From: Streptomyces sp. NRRL S-118
Lineage (GTDB): Bacteria; Actinomycetota; Actinomycetes; Streptomycetales; Streptomycetaceae
Reading direction: 5' to 3'
Assembly: GCF_000716335.1 (NCBI RefSeq)
Contig: NZ_KL591025.1
Span: 61,239-88,807, forward strand
DNA: 27,569 bases
Notes under the pieces: generated by a model
Told to the model about the DNA's origin: nothing
The model's input: the letters and a program-made list of their open reading frames with translations, nothing else
Databases searched by the model: none
Part shown: positions 9,122 to 17,074 of the stretch, in pieces
How the letters are laid out: every line of letters begins with the position of its first letter
How positions within the stretch are numbered: the stretch's first letter is position 1
Program-made: the position numbers and the translations under genes

Positions 9122-9523
9122 ATGCACGACCAGATCAGGATCGTCGTGGCCAAACCGGGCCTCGACGGTCACGACCGCGGGGCCAAGGTCATCGCCCGGG
9201 CTCTGCGTGACGCCGGGATGGAGGTCATCTACACCGGCCTGCATCAGACACCGGAGCAGATCGTGAACACCGCGATCCAGGAGGACGCCCGGTTCGTGGG
9301 CCTGTCCATCCTGTCCGGGGCGCACATGACGCTCTTCCCCAAGGTGATCGAACTGCTGAAGGACCGTGACGCCGCGGACATCGAGGTGTTCGGCGGCGGC
9401 ATCATCCCGGATGCGGACATCGCCCCGCTGAAGACCCTGGGGGTGGCGGAGATCTTCACGCCGGGGACGACCACGGAAAAAGTCGTGGAGTGGGTCCGCG
9501 GCCGGGTGGCCGACAGGGTCTGA
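9122..9523 (+). CDS. Methylmalonyl-CoA mutase small, cobalamin-binding subunit
   Basis: A 133-residue stand-alone B12-binding domain. The base-off/His-on motif DxHxxG is present as DGHDRG (Asp15, His17, Gly20), where His17 ligates cobalt. It is followed by the SxL-type segment (GLSILSGAH, about 60-68) and the glycine-rich FGGGIIP near the nucleotide-tail pocket. The length matches the small subunits of archaeal-type and IcmB-type mutases. It starts at ATG 9122 with GAGAAAGGG about ten bases upstream, 28 bases after the large-subunit stop, and is co-transcribed with it. Together they form the holoenzyme. No MeaB-type chaperone or reactivating GTPase gene lies beside the pair in this window. 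Confidence 0.9.
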   Translation: MHDQIRIVVAKPGLDGHDRGAKVIARALRDAGMEVIYTGLHQTPEQIVNTAIQEDARFVGLSILSGAHMTLFPKVIELLKDRDAADIEVFGGGIIPDADIAPLKTLGVAEIFTPGTTTEKVVEWVRGRVADRV

Positions 9524-9580
9524 GCCCTCCGTTCCCGCACCGCCGAGCACTCCGGGCGGAAGAAGGCGGGCGGAAGAAGC

Positions 9581-9611
9581 GGGCGGCGCCGGGCACATCC
9601 CGGTGCCGCCC
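9581..9611. terminator. Strong bidirectional terminator hairpin
   Basis: GGGCGGCGCCGGG at 9581-9593 pairs with CCCGGTGCCGCCC at 9599-9611, a 13-bp stem with one G-U pair and a CACAT loop. It lies between the converging mutase and DUF3662 genes, so it can end transcription from both sides. Confidence 0.75.
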
Positions 9612-9616
9612 GCCGC

Positions 9617-10018
9617 TCATGTGCCGTCCTCCAGGAGCAGGTCGGCCCTGATGCGCGGCATGGGCGCGCACGTCACCCGGTACCGGCCGTTCGGCACGTG
9701 CGCGGATCCGGTGATGTGCACGGTGAGCGGTCCCGCCCACTCGTACCCCTTCCGTTCACCGTGCCGGGCCAGTGAGTCCGTCAGCTCCTGTCCCACGGAC
9801 TCGGCGTTCCGGTCCACTTCGGCATGGACGTCGTCGGCCAGTTCGACGACGTAGACGTTCGGCACCACGACACGGCTGTGACTGCACACGACCGCGTGGT
9901 CGTCGCACTCCCGGCGCAGGGCGTCCAGCACCTCCACCGGTTCCCTGCCGAAGACCTTGGCGATCAGCGTCTGCTCGAACTGCTCGATCGCGCGTTCCCA
10001 CCGCTTCAGCTCTCCCAT
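9617..10018 (-). CDS. Stand-alone DUF3662 (FhaA N-terminal domain) protein
   Basis: The 133 residues match the N-terminal DUF3662 domain normally found in FhaA/FHA-domain proteins. They show MGELKRWERAIEQFEQ, then an Ala/Arg-rich helix (VEVLDALRRECDDHA), the conserved block VVVPNVYVVEL at 50-60, a helix like ELTDSLARHGE, and a final strand region GPLTV...GRYRV. The usual long linker and C-terminal FHA phosphothreonine-binding domain are absent; the gene ends after the DUF3662 fold. In actinobacteria FhaA works with peptidoglycan and Ser/Thr-kinase signalling proteins, so a role in cell-envelope regulation is possible but inferred. ATG 10018 is chosen because family members begin with MGxLxRFE. 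An in-frame GTG at 10090 would add 24 residues. No clear Shine-Dalgarno is seen at either start. Confidence 0.7.
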   Translation of the reverse strand: MGELKRWERAIEQFEQTLIAKVFGREPVEVLDALRRECDDHAVVCSHSRVVVPNVYVVELADDVHAEVDRNAESVGQELTDSLARHGERKGYEWAGPLTVHITGSAHVPNGRYRVTCAPMPRIRADLLLEDGT

Positions 10019-10340
10019 GAGTAGCGCGTGCCCGTGCCCCCGGACTTCACGCGCCCCGGTCGCGAGTCGGCTCACTTCCTGACTGGTCACGGTCAGGGGT
10101 CACCAGCGCCACGGGGCCCGCGGGGCGGCCCTGGCAAAGCCGCACCGGCAGTACTGCCGCCGGGGCGGGCACCTGGGGCCGCCCCCGCTCCAAAACCTCA
10201 ACTGCCGTGCCCCATCTGACAAATGTCATGGGATTTCATGTGCACGATCGGTCCTCAGGAGGAGGGAAGGGTCGTTGCGGGGCGGTGAGGATGGTCCGGG
10301 CGCACACACCGGTGCGCCGTCGACCGTGCAGGAAGTGCTC
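10019..10340. other. Divergent intergenic region between the DUF3662 and DD-peptidase genes
   Basis: No gene is seen in this 322-base stretch, which should carry promoters for both flanking genes. The visible elements are the TGACAAATGTCA palindrome at 10217-10228 and a very purine-rich GGAGGAGGGAAGGG at 10258-10271 before an in-frame TTG at 10275. That TTG could start the serine hydrolase 22 codons earlier than preferred here. Confidence 0.5.
10217..10228. promoter_or_regulatory. Palindrome TGACAAATGTCA, candidate operator
   Basis: TGACA and TGTCA are 5-bp inverted arms separated by AA, in an AT-rich island (CTGACAAATGTCATGGGATTTCATG is split over 10216-10240) about 110 bases before the serine hydrolase gene. 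The symmetry and size suit a dimeric response regulator or repressor of the NarL/LuxR or MarR type. The cognate regulator is not in this window. Confidence 0.4.
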
Positions 10341-11717
10341 ATGGATCTCACCCCTCGTCCCGCCCGCCCCGCGCACCGCCGCGGGCTCCGTCTCACGGCG
10401 CTGGCGTCCGGCGCCGTGCTGCTGTCGCTCACCGCGGGCGCGCTCCCGGCGCAGGCGGTGCCGGTGGCGCCCGCCCGGCCGGCCGCCGTGGAGTCCACCG
10501 CCGGTCAGGGCCTGGACCACAAGGCGCTGCGGGAGTCGCTCGACGCGATCCGGCAGGCCGGCATGTACGGCACGTACTCGGCCGTCCGTGACGGCTCGGC
10601 ACAGTGGCGCGGTGCCGCGGGTGTCGCCGACCTGGCCACCGGGCGTCCGGTGCGCCCGCGGTCGGAGCACCGCGTCGGCAGCATCACCAAGACGTTCACC
10701 GCCGTCGCGGTGCTGCAGGAGGTCGCCGCGGGCCGCATCGAGCTCGACGCGCCGATCGGCCGCTACCTGCCCGACCTGGTGCCGGGCGAGCACGGCCGCA
10801 CCATCACCGTCCGGATGCTGCTCAACCACACGAGCGGTCTCGGCGACCACGTCCTGGGCGCCTTCCCCGGCCTGCTGGAGGACCCCGGCAAGGCCCTCGA
10901 CGCCAGGCGTTTCCACCGCTTCGCCCCCGAGGAGCTGGTGCGCCTCGGGCTCGAGGCGCCCGCCGCGGCGCCGCGCGGCACGTACGCGTACTCCAACACC
11001 AATTACGTACTGGCCGGACTGCTGCTGCGGGAGGTCACCGGCCAGCAACCGGAGCGCTACATCACCCGCAACGTCATCCGCAAGGCCGGGCTCCGGCACA
11101 CGTACTTTCCGCGGACGCCCTTCCTGACCGGACGGCACGCGAAGATGTACGAGTCGATGTACGGCCTGATAGAGCCCGCCCGTGATTACAGCGTCTACGA
11201 CATGTCGTGGTGCGGTCCGGCCGGGTCCCTGGTGTCGACGGTCGACGACCTGAACTCCTTCTACCGGCAGCTGCTGAGCGGCCGGCTGCTCCGTCCCGCC
11301 GAACTGGCCGCCATGAAGACCACCGTCCCCACGTACGAGGCGCCGGCGGGCGAGGAGGTCGCCATGCGCTACGGCCTGGGCCTCTACACGCTGAAGATGC
11401 CCGACGGCCGGTGGTACTGGGGCCACGACGGAGGCGTCTTCGGTGCCGGCACCTGGGCGCTGTCCACGGAGGACGGCCGGCGGCAGGTCGCGATCGGCTA
11501 CAACCTCATGAAGTACCAGCGCTTCGACGAGCAGGGGAACCTTCAGTCCCACCCGATCGACGAGGCGATGCTGCGCCATGTGACCCTGGCGCTCGGCGGT
11601 TCCGAGGCCGGTGCGCGGGCCCGGTCCTCCGCGCCCGCGCACGCGATGCCGCAGCCCTTCGCCGCGCCCGACAGCCTGCGCCGTCCGGGGGCCGTGCCGT
11701 CGCAGCGGCAGGGGTGA
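10341..11717 (+). CDS. Secreted serine hydrolase, R61-like DD-peptidase / class C beta-lactamase fold
   Basis: A 458-residue exported protein. The signal peptide has a twin-arginine-like HRRGLRL and a hydrophobic core LTALASGAVLLSL, with probable cleavage after AQA at 39. The three penicillin-binding motifs are present: SITK (Ser114 nucleophile, Lys117), YSN (Tyr217-Asn219) and a KTG-equivalent HDG (362-364). Order, spacing and flanking sequence (MLLNHTSGLGD, AYSNTNYVLAG) closely follow the Streptomyces R61 DD-carboxypeptidase. It probably trims peptidoglycan stem peptides outside the cell or hydrolyses related esters or peptides. ATG 10341 is chosen for its AGGAAG site and for a normal signal peptide. 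The last 45 residues are a disordered Ala/Pro/Arg-rich tail. Esterase or D-aminopeptidase activity cannot be excluded. Confidence 0.85.
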   Translation: MDLTPRPARPAHRRGLRLTALASGAVLLSLTAGALPAQAVPVAPARPAAVESTAGQGLDHKALRESLDAIRQAGMYGTYSAVRDGSAQWRGAAGVADLATGRPVRPRSEHRVGSITKTFTAVAVLQEVAAGRIELDAPIGRYLPDLVPGEHGRTITVRMLLNHTSGLGDHVLGAFPGLLEDPGKALDARRFHRFAPEELVRLGLEAPAAAPRGTYAYSNTNYVLAGLLLREVTGQQPERYITRNVIRKAGLRHTYFPRTPFLTGRHAKMYESMYGLIEPARDYSVYDMSWCGPAGSLVSTVDDLNSFYRQLLSGRLLRPAELAAMKTTVPTYEAPAGEEVAMRYGLGLYTLKMPDGRWYWGHDGGVFGAGTWALSTEDGRRQVAIGYNLMKYQRFDEQGNLQSHPIDEAMLRHVTLALGGSEAGARARSSAPAHAMPQPFAAPDSLRRPGAVPSQRQG

Positions 11718-11740
11718 CCTTCCGTCGCCCCGACGGGGCA

Positions 11741-11783
11741 CGTTCGCGCCGGTGGCCCCCCGTGGCGGGCGCCGGCGCGAACG
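11741..11783. terminator. Bidirectional terminator hairpin between convergent genes
   Basis: CGTTCGCGCCGG at 11741-11752 pairs perfectly with CCGGCGCGAACG at 11772-11783 over a 19-base loop that is itself G/C-rich. It lies between the convergent serine hydrolase and NlpC/P60 genes. Confidence 0.7.
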
Positions 11784-11795
11784 GCGCACGGCGTT

Positions 11796-12674
11796 TCAGG
11801 AGGTGCAGACCGGCACCCCGTCCAGCCATGCCGGCCCCTGGATGTAGATGTTGGTGACCCATGCCTTGTAGTCGGGCAGGTACGACCAGGCGTCGTTGGT
11901 GTAGCCGTCGGAAGTGACGAGCTCCGCGTGCTTCTGGCACTCGACGCGGATCGTCGTCGGCTGCGGGAAGGCGTAGACCCGCGCGGCCCTGGTGGACGGC
12001 TGCGCCTTGGTCCATACCCCCGTGCCCCAGGTCCGGAAGACGTGCCCGGTCACCGGACCGGTGTTGACGCGGACCGCTCCGAAGTAGTTGCTGTCCAACC
12101 GGACGTCGCTGACCATGAGTCTGGTGCCCGACTGCCTGGCCTCCACCATCCTGCCCGCACCGAGGTAGATGGCGATGTGGCGCAGGTGCTGGGATGTGCC
12201 CCAGGCGAGCAGGTCGCCGGGGAGCAGCGGGGTCAGGCCCTGGCCGGCGGTGAAGCGCGCGGCGGCGCGGTGCGTGTAGTACTGGGCGCCGGCGACGCCG
12301 TTGAGGATGTCCGAGCCGGTCGCCTCGGCATAGGCGTGGCGCACCAGGCCGGAGCAGTCGAAGCCGAGCCGTTCGGGGTCGTGCGCGCTGGCCGGGTCGT
12401 CCGGGTCGACCTTCCCGTACGTGGGCCCCGGTCGCGGGCCGTGGCCGCCGCCCCACGTGTACCAGACGTCCGCCGCGACCTGCGCGCAGGCGGCGGCGAC
12501 GGCGCGCTCCGCGGTTGCGGACGCGCCCGGTGCGAGGACGGCGCAGATGCTCTCGGCGGCGGCCGCGCGGGGTGCACCGGTCGTGGGCGCGCCGGCGGCG
12601 GCGGGCAGGGGCGCCCACAGGGAGAAGGCGAGGGCGGCGAGGAGTGTGCTGATGAGGCCGGGCCGGTGACGCAT
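11796..12674 (-). CDS. Secreted NlpC/P60 cysteine peptidase
   Basis: A 292-residue exported protein with signal peptide MRHRPGLISTLLAALAFSLW and cleavage near AAAGA. The NlpC/P60 domain (about 60-180) has the catalytic Cys107 in GFDCSGLVRHAY and His166 in HLRHIAIYLG, with the typical LLPGDLLAW before it. The C-terminal 80 residues (about 215-292, VWTKAQPSTRAARVYAFPQP to the end) look like an SH3-type wall-binding segment with Cys246 and Cys290. Such enzymes cut D-Glu-mesoDAP or related peptide bonds in peptidoglycan. ATG 12674 follows a GGGGGTCC stretch. It lies downstream of and in the same direction as the STAND gene, 184 bases away, and converges on a DD-peptidase-like gene, so this locus is rich in wall-remodelling proteins. 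Confidence 0.85.
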   Translation of the reverse strand: MRHRPGLISTLLAALAFSLWAPLPAAAGAPTTGAPRAAAAESICAVLAPGASATAERAVAAACAQVAADVWYTWGGGHGPRPGPTYGKVDPDDPASAHDPERLGFDCSGLVRHAYAEATGSDILNGVAGAQYYTHRAAARFTAGQGLTPLLPGDLLAWGTSQHLRHIAIYLGAGRMVEARQSGTRLMVSDVRLDSNYFGAVRVNTGPVTGHVFRTWGTGVWTKAQPSTRAARVYAFPQPTTIRVECQKHAELVTSDGYTNDAWSYLPDYKAWVTNIYIQGPAWLDGVPVCTS

Positions 12675-12858
12675 ACGAGGACCCCCGTGTGACGGTGCGG
12701 TGGGAGCGCCGACGTGTCGTGCGGCGCCGGACAGCAGAGTGCGGGCCTGAGTGGCGCGTGATCCAGGGGCGCGCGGCGCCCGGGTGGAACGGGCAACGGG
12801 AAACGGCCGGGAAACCCCGTACGAGCTGCGCGGGTCACCGTCGGGCCCGGCGCGGGCA

Positions 12859-15800
12859 TCAGGGCCGGGCACAGGACCGGTGCGGGGGGACGGCGAGCCC
12901 GGGCAGGAGCGCCTGCCGCTCCCCGGGACCGATGCGGTCGCGCAGCCGGCACGTCTGCGCCAGCCGGGCACCGATGTCCAGGTTCCACAGCCGTACGGTG
13001 CCGTCGTTGCTGCTGCTGGCCACCGTCCTACCGTCGTGGGCGAAGGCGATGCCCCACACCGCGTTCGTATGCCCTGTCAGGGTCGCCCACAGCCGGCGCC
13101 CGGGCACGTCCCACAGCCGCACCGTGCGGTCGTTACCGCTGGTGGCCAGGGTGTGTCCGTCCGGGGAGAACGCGATGCCGCGTGCGGAGCCGGTGTGGCC
13201 CGTCAGCGCGGTCAGGGAACGGTGCCGCCGGGTGTCCCACAGCCGTACGGCGCCGTCGTTGCCGCTGCTGGCGAGCGTGCGCCCGTCCGGGCTGAACGCC
13301 ACCCCGCGTACCGCGCCCGTGTGCCCGGCCAGTACGGCGGTCTGGCGCCGCCCGCCGACGTCCCACAGCCGCACGGTCAGGTCGTCCGCGGCGCTCGCCA
13401 GGGTGCGGCCGTCGGGGCTGAAGACGACGTCGTTGGCGAAGTCGGTGTGACCGGTGAGGACGGCGAGCGGCCGGCGGGCGGCGACGTCCCACAGCCGCAC
13501 GGTGCCGTCCGACCCGGCCGACGCCAGCAGTCGCCCGCCCGGGGCGAACGCCACCGAGAAGACGGTCTCGCGGTGACCGGTGAGGACGGCGAGCGGCCGG
13601 CGGGCGGCGACGTCCCACAGCCGCACGGTGCCGTCCGACCCGGCCGACGCCAGCAGTCGCCCGCCCGGGGCGAACGCCACCGAGAAGACGGTCTCGCGGT
13701 GACCGGTGAGGACGGCGAGCGGCCGGCGGGCGGCGACGTCCCACAGCCGCACGGTGCCGTCCGACCCGGCCGACGCCAGCAGTCGCCCGCCCGGGGCGAA
13801 CGCCACCGAGAAGACGGTCTCGCGGTGACCGGTGAACGCCGCCAGGACGCGGCGCCGGGCGACGTCCCACAGGCGTACGGTGTGATCGGCGTCGGCGGTG
13901 GCCAGCAGTCTCCCGTCGGGGCTGTAGGCCGCCTGCCAGATCTCGGTGAACGGGCGTGCGGTCAGGGCCGATCCGCGCAGGTCCCACAGGACGACGGACT
14001 GGTCGAACCCGGCGGTGGCCAGTACCGAGCCGCCGGCGTCGGCGGCCACCCCGAGGACGTAGTCGGTGTGTCCGGAGAGCGTCGCGGTGGGCCGGCCGCT
14101 GCGTACGTCCCACAGCCGGGTGGTGCCGTCGCCCCCCGCGCTGACGACGGTGGTTCCGTCGGGTGTGTAGGTGACCGCGTTGATGTCGTCGCTGTGTCCG
14201 GTCAGGGTCGCGGCGGGCCGCGCCGCGGCCGGGTCCCACAGCCGTACCGTACGGTCCATGCCACCGCTGCAGATCGAGCGCCCGTCCGGCGCGAACGCCA
14301 CTCCCAGCACTTCGTCGGTGTGGCCGCGCAGGACGGCCAGGGGGCGGGCGCCGACGGTGTCCCACACCCGTACGGTGTGGTCGGCGCCGGCGGACACCAG
14401 GGTCAGTCCGTCGGGGGCGTAGGCGAGCGCGTTGACCTTGCCGGTGTGGCCGCGGAGGGTCGCCAGGGCGCGGTGGCGGCCGGTGGTCCGCCACAGTGCG
14501 ACCGTCCCGTCGGCCCCGGCGGTGGCCAGGGAGCGCCCTCGGGGGTCGAAGGCGACGGCGCGGCTCCCGGTGGTGTCGGGCAGGACCGCTGTCGTACGGC
14601 GGCTGGTGGTGCTCCAGAGGTGTACGGGGCTGTCGGTGGCGGTGGCGGCGAGCGTGTGCCCGTCGGGGCTGAACGCGACGGAGCGGGCCCGTCCGGGGAG
14701 GGTGAGCACCGCGGACTGCCTCCGGCCCGCGACGCTCCAGAGCCGCACGGTGCCGTCGGAGCCGGCTGTGGCGAGCAGCCGCCCGCCGGGGGCGAACGCG
14801 ACCGCGTTGACCGGGCCCGCGTGCCCGGTCAGACGTGCGGAGAAGTGCTGGGCCTGCGTGCTGAGCAGGGCCCCGCGTGCCTCGGTGGTCGCGGAGGTGC
14901 GGTAGGCCGCCTCGGCGAGGAGCATCGACGCCTCGGGCTGGCCCGCGGCCAGGGACGTGGACCGCGCGGCGAGGGCCTGCGAGCGGGCCACGCGCTCCTG
15001 GGCGAGGGCGCCGGCGCGCTGCTGGTACGCCAGGGCTCCGGCGGTCAGGGCGAGCGCCAGCAGGACGACGAGCGTGACCAGCATCCGCTGCTGGAGCCGG
15101 ACCTGACGCCGGGCCTGCTGCGTCCGCCGCTCCTCCTCGGCCCGGCCGGCCCGGAGGAACGCCTCCTCCAGGGGGCTGAGCCGGCCGCTGCCGTCGAGTT
15201 CGCCGGCCCAGGCGCACACGGTGGCCAGCCGCGCCCCGCGGTAGAGGGCCGACGGGTCGCGGCCCTCGCGCTCCCAGGCGGCGGCCGCCTGGGTGAGCTG
15301 CTGGTGGAGGAGGAGTCCGTCGCGGTCGGCGCGGATCCAGCCGTGCAGCCGGGGCCAGGCGTGGAGGAGTGCCTCGTGGGCGATCTCCACGGTGTCGCTG
15401 TCCAGGGTGATGAGCCGGGCCCGCACGAAGGCGTCCAGGGCCGATGCGGCGCCCTCGGCGTCGGCGAGCTGCTCCATCAGGGCGGCGCGGCTCATGCGCC
15501 GCCGTGTCGCTCCGGTGCCGTCGGGGGCGCCGGTGCCGTCGGTGACGTGGACGAGCCGAACCAGGTTGCGGCGGATGGTCCGTTGCTCGGACGGGTAGAG
15601 GCGGGCGAAGACGTTCTCGGCCGTCCGGGCGATGGCGCCGTGGATGCCGCCGGTGTGCTCGTATCCGGCGACGGTCAGGGTGGAGCCCTCACGGCGCTCC
15701 CACGTGGCCATCAGCGCGTGGGAGACCAGAGGCAGCGCTCCGGACGGGGTGTGGTCGGGCGTGGCGGTCCCGGCGGCCGCGGGGTCGTCGCGCAGTCCCG

Positions 15801-16887
15801 CGTCGCGGAGGATCAGCTGGACGAGTCCGGGTTCGAGCGTGAGGCCGGCGCGCTCCGCGGGGCGGGTGATGGACTCGCGGAGCTCCGCTACGGACATCGG
15901 AGGCAGGAAGAACAGCCCGTCGGTGAAGACGGGGGCCAGTTCGGGGAGTTCCAGGCAGCGCCCGGAGAAGTCGGCCCGTACGCCGAGGACGACGACGGCG
16001 GCGTCGTGGCCGGTGGTCCCGGGTGCCTCGGGCCGGGCCGTGGCGAGCGTGCGGAGCACGCGGACGAAGTCGCGCCGCTCGTCCTCGTCGGAGCAGAGGG
16101 TGAACAGTTCCTCGAACTGGTCGACGAGCAGGACCGGGCGGACGGGCGGGGGCCGCCGGCCGTCGGGCCCGGGCGGGGTGGTGTCGTCGGCCCGGCGGCG
16201 GACGACGTCGAGGAGGCTCTCCGGACGGCGCCGCAGTTCCGGGGCGGTGAGGCCGGTGTCGCTCCCGAGGGCCTTGGCGGTGCGGTCGAGGAGTTCCTGG
16301 AACGGGTGGGCGGTGGGCGTGCATCCGATCACGGGCCACCGGTCGGCGCCCGGCATGGGGAAGCCGCCGTCGCGGCGGAGGGCCGGTACGAGACCGGCGT
16401 TGAGGAGGGAGGACTTCCCGGCGCCGGAGGGGGCGACCAGCATCAGCGGTCCGTTGCCGACGCGTTCGAAGACCCGCTCGACCAGCGCGGCCGTGGCACG
16501 CTCCCGGCCGAAGAACCACGCGGCCTCGTGCGGGGTGTACGCGCGCAGTCCCCGGTAGGGGCAGGGCCCGTCCAGCGGTGTTCCGGCGGCGGGGGCGTCG
16601 GCGGTTTCGGCGCCGGGCGCCGCGGATTGCCGTACCAGCCGCAGCAGGAGGCCGTCCGCCCGCAGGACTTCGTCGCAGCGGCGCGCGACATCGACGGTCG
16701 CGCGTTTGGAACCGGTCTCGATCTTGCTCAGGTAGCCCTTGCTGTAGTGGGTACGGCGGGCGAGATCGGCCAGGGACAGGCCGCGCCGGGCGCGCAGGCG
16801 CCGCAGCTGTGCGGGGAAGGACATCGCGGTGGCGTCGGGCGCCTCGTCCTGGTGATCGGTGTGCGGTCCGCTGTCCGGGTCCCCCAC
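12859..16887 (-). CDS. HTH-nSTAND1 NTPase-TM-WD40 repeat protein
   Basis: About 1342 residues in five parts. An XRE-type helix-turn-helix comes first (about 26-75, LSLADLARRTHYSKGYLSKIETG). An nSTAND1 NTPase follows, with Walker A APSGAGKS (about 153-160) and Walker B PVLLVDQFEE (about 251-260). A helical region then leads to one transmembrane segment (about 602-621, VTLVVLLALALTAGALAY). Fifteen WD40 repeats run from about 686 to the end. Repeats 9-11 are identical at DNA level. STAND ATPases act as ligand-triggered switches: the propeller senses, the NTPase assembles. No nuclease, TIR or protease effector domain is present. GTG 16887 is chosen because GGGGGGA lies four bases upstream; ATG 16920 and ATG 16824 lack a ribosome-binding site. 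A DNA-binding head with a membrane helix is odd and may mean the HTH binds protein. Confidence 0.85.
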   Translation of the reverse strand: MGDPDSGPHTDHQDEAPDATAMSFPAQLRRLRARRGLSLADLARRTHYSKGYLSKIETGSKRATVDVARRCDEVLRADGLLLRLVRQSAAPGAETADAPAAGTPLDGPCPYRGLRAYTPHEAAWFFGRERATAALVERVFERVGNGPLMLVAPSGAGKSSLLNAGLVPALRRDGGFPMPGADRWPVIGCTPTAHPFQELLDRTAKALGSDTGLTAPELRRRPESLLDVVRRRADDTTPPGPDGRRPPPVRPVLLVDQFEELFTLCSDEDERRDFVRVLRTLATARPEAPGTTGHDAAVVVLGVRADFSGRCLELPELAPVFTDGLFFLPPMSVAELRESITRPAERAGLTLEPGLVQLILRDAGLRDDPAAAGTATPDHTPSGALPLVSHALMATWERREGSTLTVAGYEHTGGIHGAIARTAENVFARLYPSEQRTIRRNLVRLVHVTDGTGAPDGTGATRRRMSRAALMEQLADAEGAASALDAFVRARLITLDSDTVEIAHEALLHAWPRLHGWIRADRDGLLLHQQLTQAAAAWEREGRDPSALYRGARLATVCAWAGELDGSGRLSPLEEAFLRAGRAEEERRTQQARRQVRLQQRMLVTLVVLLALALTAGALAYQQRAGALAQERVARSQALAARSTSLAAGQPEASMLLAEAAYRTSATTEARGALLSTQAQHFSARLTGHAGPVNAVAFAPGGRLLATAGSDGTVRLWSVAGRRQSAVLTLPGRARSVAFSPDGHTLAATATDSPVHLWSTTSRRTTAVLPDTTGSRAVAFDPRGRSLATAGADGTVALWRTTGRHRALATLRGHTGKVNALAYAPDGLTLVSAGADHTVRVWDTVGARPLAVLRGHTDEVLGVAFAPDGRSICSGGMDRTVRLWDPAAARPAATLTGHSDDINAVTYTPDGTTVVSAGGDGTTRLWDVRSGRPTATLSGHTDYVLGVAADAGGSVLATAGFDQSVVLWDLRGSALTARPFTEIWQAAYSPDGRLLATADADHTVRLWDVARRRVLAAFTGHRETVFSVAFAPGGRLLASAGSDGTVRLWDVAARRPLAVLTGHRETVFSVAFAPGGRLLASAGSDGTVRLWDVAARRPLAVLTGHRETVFSVAFAPGGRLLASAGSDGTVRLWDVAARRPLAVLTGHTDFANDVVFSPDGRTLASAADDLTVRLWDVGGRRQTAVLAGHTGAVRGVAFSPDGRTLASSGNDGAVRLWDTRRHRSLTALTGHTGSARGIAFSPDGHTLATSGNDRTVRLWDVPGRRLWATLTGHTNAVWGIAFAHDGRTVASSSNDGTVRLWNLDIGARLAQTCRLRDRIGPGERQALLPGLAVPPHRSCARP
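13447..13824 (-). repeat. Three perfect 126-bp tandem repeats (WD40 blades 9-11)
   Basis: Units at 13447-13572, 13573-13698 and 13699-13824 are identical base for base, 42 codons each. Each encodes one blade containing ETVFSVAFAPGGRLLASAG and TVRLWDV. All other blades of the same gene differ from them, so these copies arose by recent duplication or are kept identical by gene conversion. A change in copy number would add or remove whole propeller blades in frame. Confidence 0.95.
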
Positions 16888-16989
16888 GGCATCCCCCCAT
16901 GGCCCTGTGCGCCCTGGCATCGAGACGGCAGATGCCCAGGCTACAGCGGGGGTGGGACGGTTTGTGCACGTTACGTCCGGCGTGGCGAG

Positions 16990-17037
16990 AACAGGAAACG
17001 TCCGGAGCGGCGGCTCGCTGCTCCGGACGTTCCTGTT
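16990..17037 (-). terminator. Very strong terminator hairpin after the I36-like gene
   Basis: The 19 bases from 16990 to 17008 pair with the 18 bases from 17020 to 17037, an 18-bp stem with a single bulged A and an 11-base loop. It sits 37 bases downstream of the I36-like stop and upstream of the STAND gene, isolating the two transcripts. Confidence 0.85.
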
Positions 17038-17074
17038 GCGGGAGGAGATGGTCGGTGTGGGGCCGTGACGGAGG

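Noticed and set aside
10275..10340. TTG start for the serine hydrolase, 22 codons upstream
   Set aside because: A very purine-rich stretch precedes it, but the extension would put a long polar segment before the signal peptide; ATG 10341 has its own AGGAAG site.
13447..13824. Regular repeats as a possible CRISPR array
   Set aside because: The units are contiguous 126-bp copies with no unique spacers and encode in-frame WD40 blades.
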